From positions 1 to 58,845 of the forward strand of contig NZ_FUWU01000016.1 in NCBI RefSeq assembly GCF_900167415.1: a DNA stretch of 58,845 nucleotides. Reading direction: 5' to 3'. Source of the stretch: Fibrobacter intestinalis (GTDB lineage: Bacteria > Fibrobacterota > Fibrobacteria > Fibrobacterales > Fibrobacteraceae). Below, piece by piece: positions 55,746-58,845 of this stretch; position 1 is the first letter of the stretch, and every line of letters begins with the position of its first letter. The position numbers and the translations under genes were made by a program. The notes beneath the pieces are model-generated. The model had not been told where the DNA came from. It did not search any database and was given only the letters and a program-made list of their open reading frames with translations.

Positions 55746-55880
55746 TTCGGATTGCGTTAGCGACCGACGCCCGGATGGGTTCGGACAAATTTCTGGAAAT
55801 TTGGCTGAACGGACGACGGGCTTTTGCCCGGCGATAACGCTAGGGAGCGGCACGACGCTTGCGGGGGGCAACGCCCAAAC
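55746..55880. repeat. Long branched palindrome on the 3' side of the GH26 gene
   Basis: Outer arms GCGTTAGCG (55757 region) and CGATAACGC (~55833-55842) pair with one mismatch; an inner GCCCGG / CGGGC pair and a perfect CAAATTT-CTGG-AAATTTG hairpin (about 55786-55803) sit inside. Then CGACGCTTGCGGGGGGCAAC (55853-). Region 55521-55745 shows no gene. A related GCGTTAGGGA end occurs at 58153-58162 (minus strand). Confidence 0.65.
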
Positions 55881-55892
55881 CTGCACAACAAA

Positions 55893-55918
55893 AAAAGCCT
55901 CCGGCGGGGAGGCTTTGC
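55893..55918 (-). terminator. Terminator of the GH26 gene
   Basis: 9-bp stem AAAGCCTCC / GGAGGCTTT with GGCGG loop; on the minus strand a T7 run follows. 17 nt after the GH26 stop. Confidence 0.9.
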
Positions 55919-55934
55919 GATTTTCGTTTGCGTT

Positions 55935-57872
55935 CTAGTGGATGCGGATTTGCCGAGCGGATACGCCGAATGCGCCTTTGGCTCGGAGAATGTAGTTGCC
56001 GTGGCGAATGCCTTCGAGCGAAGTGGTGTGAATGCCTGCGCTCAGGTTTCCGCGGTGGAGAGTTTTGACGAGATTGCCGTTCAAGTCAAAGAGATCTACG
56101 CTTGCCGTTCCGGGGACGGGGAGGGCGACGGAAAGATTTTTTCCGTGGAGTTCCAAGCGGAATGCGCTGGCGGTATGCTGCTGGATGGCGGCGGATTTTC
56201 CTTTGCCGATGATTTCCGCAACGACGAGGTTGTGCGCCTCCTCGGTGGAAATTTTCTGTGCGGTGTTTTCAAAGTCGTTGATGGGCGTCGAACCCGCTTT
56301 GACGTTGTCGAAGAATATCTGGCCGGAGTAGCCGATCTGGAAAATTTCGATATACACTTTGGAAATATTTTTCATGAAGGTGGTGTAGTCGTTGCCGGTG
56401 AGGACTTGCGTCCCCTTTGCGGTCGTTGCCAAGTTGATTTCGCAGACGGTGGAGTCCCCCGGATTGATCCAGCAGCCTTCCGGCTGTGCCCAGGCCCAGT
56501 CCGTGCTTTCGTTGCCGAGGAAGGCGATGGTGAACCAGATGCCGGACTGCGCGTTCGTGTTGTAGGCGGTCAGGGTGATTTGTGATTCGGAAGAGAGGTC
56601 GATTGCGCCTTGCTTGATGACGACGTTGCCGTTGGCGGTGTCTTCAATTCCGGCGTTGAATTTGACCCGCAGCCAGCCGTTGGTCGCGGTGTCGCCCGGG
56701 AAGATGTCGGCGGCGACGGGGCGCGCGGTGTCTAGATCGGCCAGCTTGTAGCCGACTTCACAGGCGGCGACGGTGGATTGCGAAATGCTGTAGCTGTTCC
56801 AGCCGGGCATGTCTTCCAAAGTGATGGTGCAGGGGCTTTCCACGTTCGCTTTCCAGACGGGATCGACGGTCTGATCCAGGAAGTTGCCATCCCAAGTCTG
56901 GTACCACGGCATCCACCAGGACCACTTGATGTTGTTTTCCGCCATGACGGACATGTCGGGAATCGGGCCGTTTTCGGAGATGGCCAAAATTTTGCCCGGG
57001 AAATTTTGGGAGAGCGTCTGGTATGCCGAAATGTATTTGGTCGAATAGTTCCAGGCTTCGTAGATGTCGAGGCTCACGATGTCGTATTTTGCCGTTCCCG
57101 GATTCCAGTCGGTGTCTGTCGCATATTCCGGGTTCCAGACCCAGACGAGGTTCTTCACGCCTTTGACATTGACCATTTCATCGTAAACCAGGTTGTAAAG
57201 TGCCTGGAATGCGGCTCCGCCTTTGTCTCCCCACCAGAACCAGGCTCCGCTTGCTTCGTGTACGGGACGGAATACGGCGGCTGCGCCGGCGTTTTGCAAT
57301 TGCAAAAAGTAGTCGGCGATTTCATCGATGTCGGAAACGAGCTGCTGATAAGTTGTCGAAGTCGTGTTCCAGCTGCAATTTGAAGTGCAGTTCGGGTCGG
57401 TGAATCCTTGGGTGAAGTCGAATTCGGTGTAATTGTTTTTGTCTCCCGATTTTGTATAGAAAGCGTCAATCTGGTCGCTCGGGTCTTTCCAGTGCCAGGT
57501 AAAAGCGGGAATGCCGCCCAAGCTCCAGAGTTCTTTTGCCGCTTCGATGATGTTTTCCGTGTAAGTCTGGTACCACCCGTCCGAGGCTTTGACTCCGGTG
57601 GCGAACAGAAAATCGAAGCCGACCAGGGCGGGGTATTTTCCTGTCCGGGTATAGAAGGCGTCCACGTCAAGGAGAGTTTGGACGGATGACGTATTGACGT
57701 CGCCGGTCATCATGCCCGATACGGTTTTGACGCCGTAGTTCGTCGCCAAAAAGTTATAGAGCTTTTGGGCGGATTCCGTCGCTCCCGAAGTTACTGGGGA
57801 AAAACTGACTTGCGCTTGGGCGAATGCCAAGGAAATTCCTGCAAGGAAGCAGGCTTTGGATAAAAGTTTCAT
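55935..57872 (-). CDS. Secreted glycoside hydrolase family 26 enzyme (probable beta-mannanase) with C-terminal sorting domain
   Basis: 645 aa. Signal MKLLSKACFLAGISLAFAQA; AAGGAG upstream. GH26 catalytic domain about 25-365: GVKTVSGMMTGDVN, PALVGFDFLFAT, GGIPAFTWHWKDP, acid/base in FRPVHEASGAWFWWG (Glu206), NLVWVWNPE, nucleophile in ILAISENGPIPD (Glu300), WWMPWYQTW. Residues about 370-560 form a beta-sandwich carbohydrate-binding-type module ending in FFDNVKAGS. The last ~70 residues (ASVDLFDLNGNLVKTLHRGN ... GNYILRAKGAFG) match a type A sorting-like domain. Works on mannan in plant cell walls at the cell surface or outside it; mannanase versus xylanase or glucanase use within GH26 is not proven. 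Flanked by palindromes on both sides. Confidence 0.92.
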   Translation of the reverse strand: MKLLSKACFLAGISLAFAQAQVSFSPVTSGATESAQKLYNFLATNYGVKTVSGMMTGDVNTSSVQTLLDVDAFYTRTGKYPALVGFDFLFATGVKASDGWYQTYTENIIEAAKELWSLGGIPAFTWHWKDPSDQIDAFYTKSGDKNNYTEFDFTQGFTDPNCTSNCSWNTTSTTYQQLVSDIDEIADYFLQLQNAGAAAVFRPVHEASGAWFWWGDKGGAAFQALYNLVYDEMVNVKGVKNLVWVWNPEYATDTDWNPGTAKYDIVSLDIYEAWNYSTKYISAYQTLSQNFPGKILAISENGPIPDMSVMAENNIKWSWWMPWYQTWDGNFLDQTVDPVWKANVESPCTITLEDMPGWNSYSISQSTVAACEVGYKLADLDTARPVAADIFPGDTATNGWLRVKFNAGIEDTANGNVVIKQGAIDLSSESQITLTAYNTNAQSGIWFTIAFLGNESTDWAWAQPEGCWINPGDSTVCEINLATTAKGTQVLTGNDYTTFMKNISKVYIEIFQIGYSGQIFFDNVKAGSTPINDFENTAQKISTEEAHNLVVAEIIGKGKSAAIQQHTASAFRLELHGKNLSVALPVPGTASVDLFDLNGNLVKTLHRGNLSAGIHTTSLEGIRHGNYILRAKGAFGVSARQIRIH

Positions 57873-58031
57873 TCAACACTCCTTTTAAAGTAGTTCAAAA
57901 ATAGATTTTTCTGGTTTTGAATTGGGTTGGGGAATGCGGGGATTTTCGTTTTCAAATAAAGGCGGCCCTTTAAGATTCTGTTTCCAAAAATCGGCGGCGA
58001 TGTATTTGTGCGGGCAGGAATAAGGGCGTTC

Positions 58032-58162
58032 CCTTGCCGTAGGCAAGGTCGGGCTATATTTTAACGCGTCCCGTGCGGCTCCAAAAGAACCGCGCGGACG
58101 CTGTTAAAACGGAGCGGCGTAAAACGCCTCTCCGCCCTGCGGGTCACTATCCCTAACGCAAA
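58032..58162. repeat. Compound palindromic element on the 5' side of the GH26 gene (attC-like shape)
   Basis: Three hairpins in a row: CCTTGCC-GTA-GGCAAGG (58032-58048); TTTTAACGCGTCC...GGACGCtGTTAAAA (58059-58109) with an imperfect centre; CGGAG...CTCCG (58110-58134). It ends with CCCTAACGC (58153-58162). The second has the paired-ends, imperfect-centre form of integron attC sites, but the R box (TTTTAAC/GTTAAAA) does not meet RYYYAAC/GTTRRRY exactly. No gene in 57873-58249. Confidence 0.6.
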
Positions 58163-58249
58163 ATTTTGAACGTTCTTGTTCGCGTCAAGCGGAATGACGT
58201 GTTTCGAAATCCATGGTCACTCTTCACGACTCCTTTTCCCGTTCGGCCA

Positions 58250-58447
58250 TCAAGCCCGGAACACGCCGCCTAGCTCCCGCGCCTCGCCGTCTGAAAGAGC
58301 GCAAGCCTCGCCGAGAATTTCGAGTTTTTCAGCGACATGGAGAACTTTGGCGTGGAGAATGGCCGCGTTGAGGGCTAGGCGGATGGATTTCCGAGGAAAA
58401 GGTACGTTGGCTGGATTTTCTACGGTTTTGAATGCCAAGCTTCGCAT
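58250..58447 (-). CDS. Possible small gene or gene fragment
   Basis: 65 aa: PRKSIRLALNAAILHAKVLH-VAEKLEILGEACALSDGEAR, helical in appearance with protein-like composition, but with no ribosome site or recognised family. The neighbouring sequence is repetitive. May be a remnant. Confidence 0.25.
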   Translation of the reverse strand: MRSLAFKTVENPANVPFPRKSIRLALNAAILHAKVLHVAEKLEILGEACALSDGEARELGGVFRA

Positions 58448-58454
58448 TGGATGC

Positions 58455-58805
58455 GTTTTTTGGGGGGATTATATACGATCTTCCACCAAATACTCTCAAT
58501 TAAAAATTTTTTCAAAGTGTGAACATCTTTTTCGCAAAGTGGAACTCTTTTTTTTCAATACAGGAATTTCTTTTTCACAAGGAAAATTTCTTCTCGCAGA
58601 CTGCGAGGTGCTCGCCTACGCCCATGAGCCTTGGAAGCTCCGCTTCCTTTAGGCGAATTGTGCAAAGCCCCATGAGCCTTGGAAGCTCCGCTTCCTTTAG
58701 GCGAATTGTCCCTTTCAGGGATACTTCAACTACGGAATCGGAGATTCCTAGTTTCAGGGATGCAAAGCCCCATGAGTCTTGGGAACTTGTTCCCTTAGAC
58801 GAATT
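58455..58805 (-). repeat. Dispersed composite repeat, copy F (hairpin array, ladder, TATATA boundary)
   Basis: On the minus strand from 58805: GTCT...AGAC hairpin (58800-58776), AACTA-GGAATC-TCC-GATTCC-TAGTT (~58752-58727), TCCCT-GAA-AGGGA, two GCCT...AGGC hairpins (58702-58676, 58654-58628), a CTCGCAGTCTGCGAG hairpin (~58593-58607), TTC-N-GAA ladder (58500-58592), and GGTGGAAGATCGTATATAAT (~58466-58485). Same module order as 28560-28910. The frame spanning 58575-58835 is repeat-derived and not called. Confidence 0.85.
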
Positions 58806-58845
58806 GTGCAAAGCCGAAGCAATCTGTGCTGGCACCTCGTCATTG

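Noticed and set aside
58059-58109. True integron attC site
   Set aside because: The R box lacks the exact RYYYAAC/GTTRRRY consensus and no integrase is in the window; kept only as attC-like shape.

Overview
The window looks like the chromosome of a Fibrobacter-type bacterium (Fibrobacterota, a Gram-negative lineage known for plant-fibre degradation). The evidence is several copies of the Fibrobacter paralogous FISUMP domain (xYTWAAAMxACPDGWHLPS... and a terminal VRCLRD), secreted proteins that look like substrates of a type IX-like secretion system, a GH26 mannanase-type enzyme, PPi-dependent phosphofructokinase, a Tol-Pal outer-membrane system, and Rpn/PD-(D/E)XK 'transposase-like' proteins. 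The species is inferred from gene content only.

Layout. 1-5 kb: end of an Rpn nuclease gene, a lipoprotein/OmpA/orphan Phd antitoxin operon, and a large multi-repeat secreted protein. 5-8 kb: a Cys-cluster protein of unknown function behind a perfect 18-bp palindrome, and pfp. 8-24.7 kb is mainly accessory: a broken small gene, FISUMP lipoproteins, a LolA-like protein, tRNA-Pro, a Nudix hydrolase, a truncated argC copy, a three-gene envelope operon ending in an ankyrin-repeat protein, more FISUMP genes (one frameshifted, one a decayed relic), an acyltransferase and a DUF1703-type ATPase/nuclease. 24.8-50.9 kb is mostly housekeeping: argC, a SEC-C protein, a methyltransferase, rlmN, a class A PBP, tRNA-Arg, tolB-pal-cpoB, argF, a HAD phosphatase, an aspartoacylase-like operon, dusA, an ECF sigma/anti-sigma/periplasmic sensor operon, metH without its reactivation domain, tgt and rsmG. 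51-58.8 kb is accessory again: a multiply broken Cys-repeat/FISUMP gene, an Rpn gene with a partial copy of its 3' end, and a GH26 gene lying between two large palindromic repeats.

The most unusual content is non-coding. Intergenic spacers carry a modular family of dispersed repeats: (i) hairpins whose stem sequence changes between copies while staying base-paired (GYCT...AGRC feet and covarying inner stems), (ii) fixed companion hairpins in the same order, (iii) a TCTCGC-type hairpin followed by a ladder of TTC-N-GAA units ending in a GTATATAA motif, and (iv) long degenerate 7-bp repeat tracts, sometimes joined to a second TATATA motif. Reading frames broken by single-base changes cluster in the accessory genes, while all recognised housekeeping genes are intact. 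All calls rest on reading the sequence; no database search was run.
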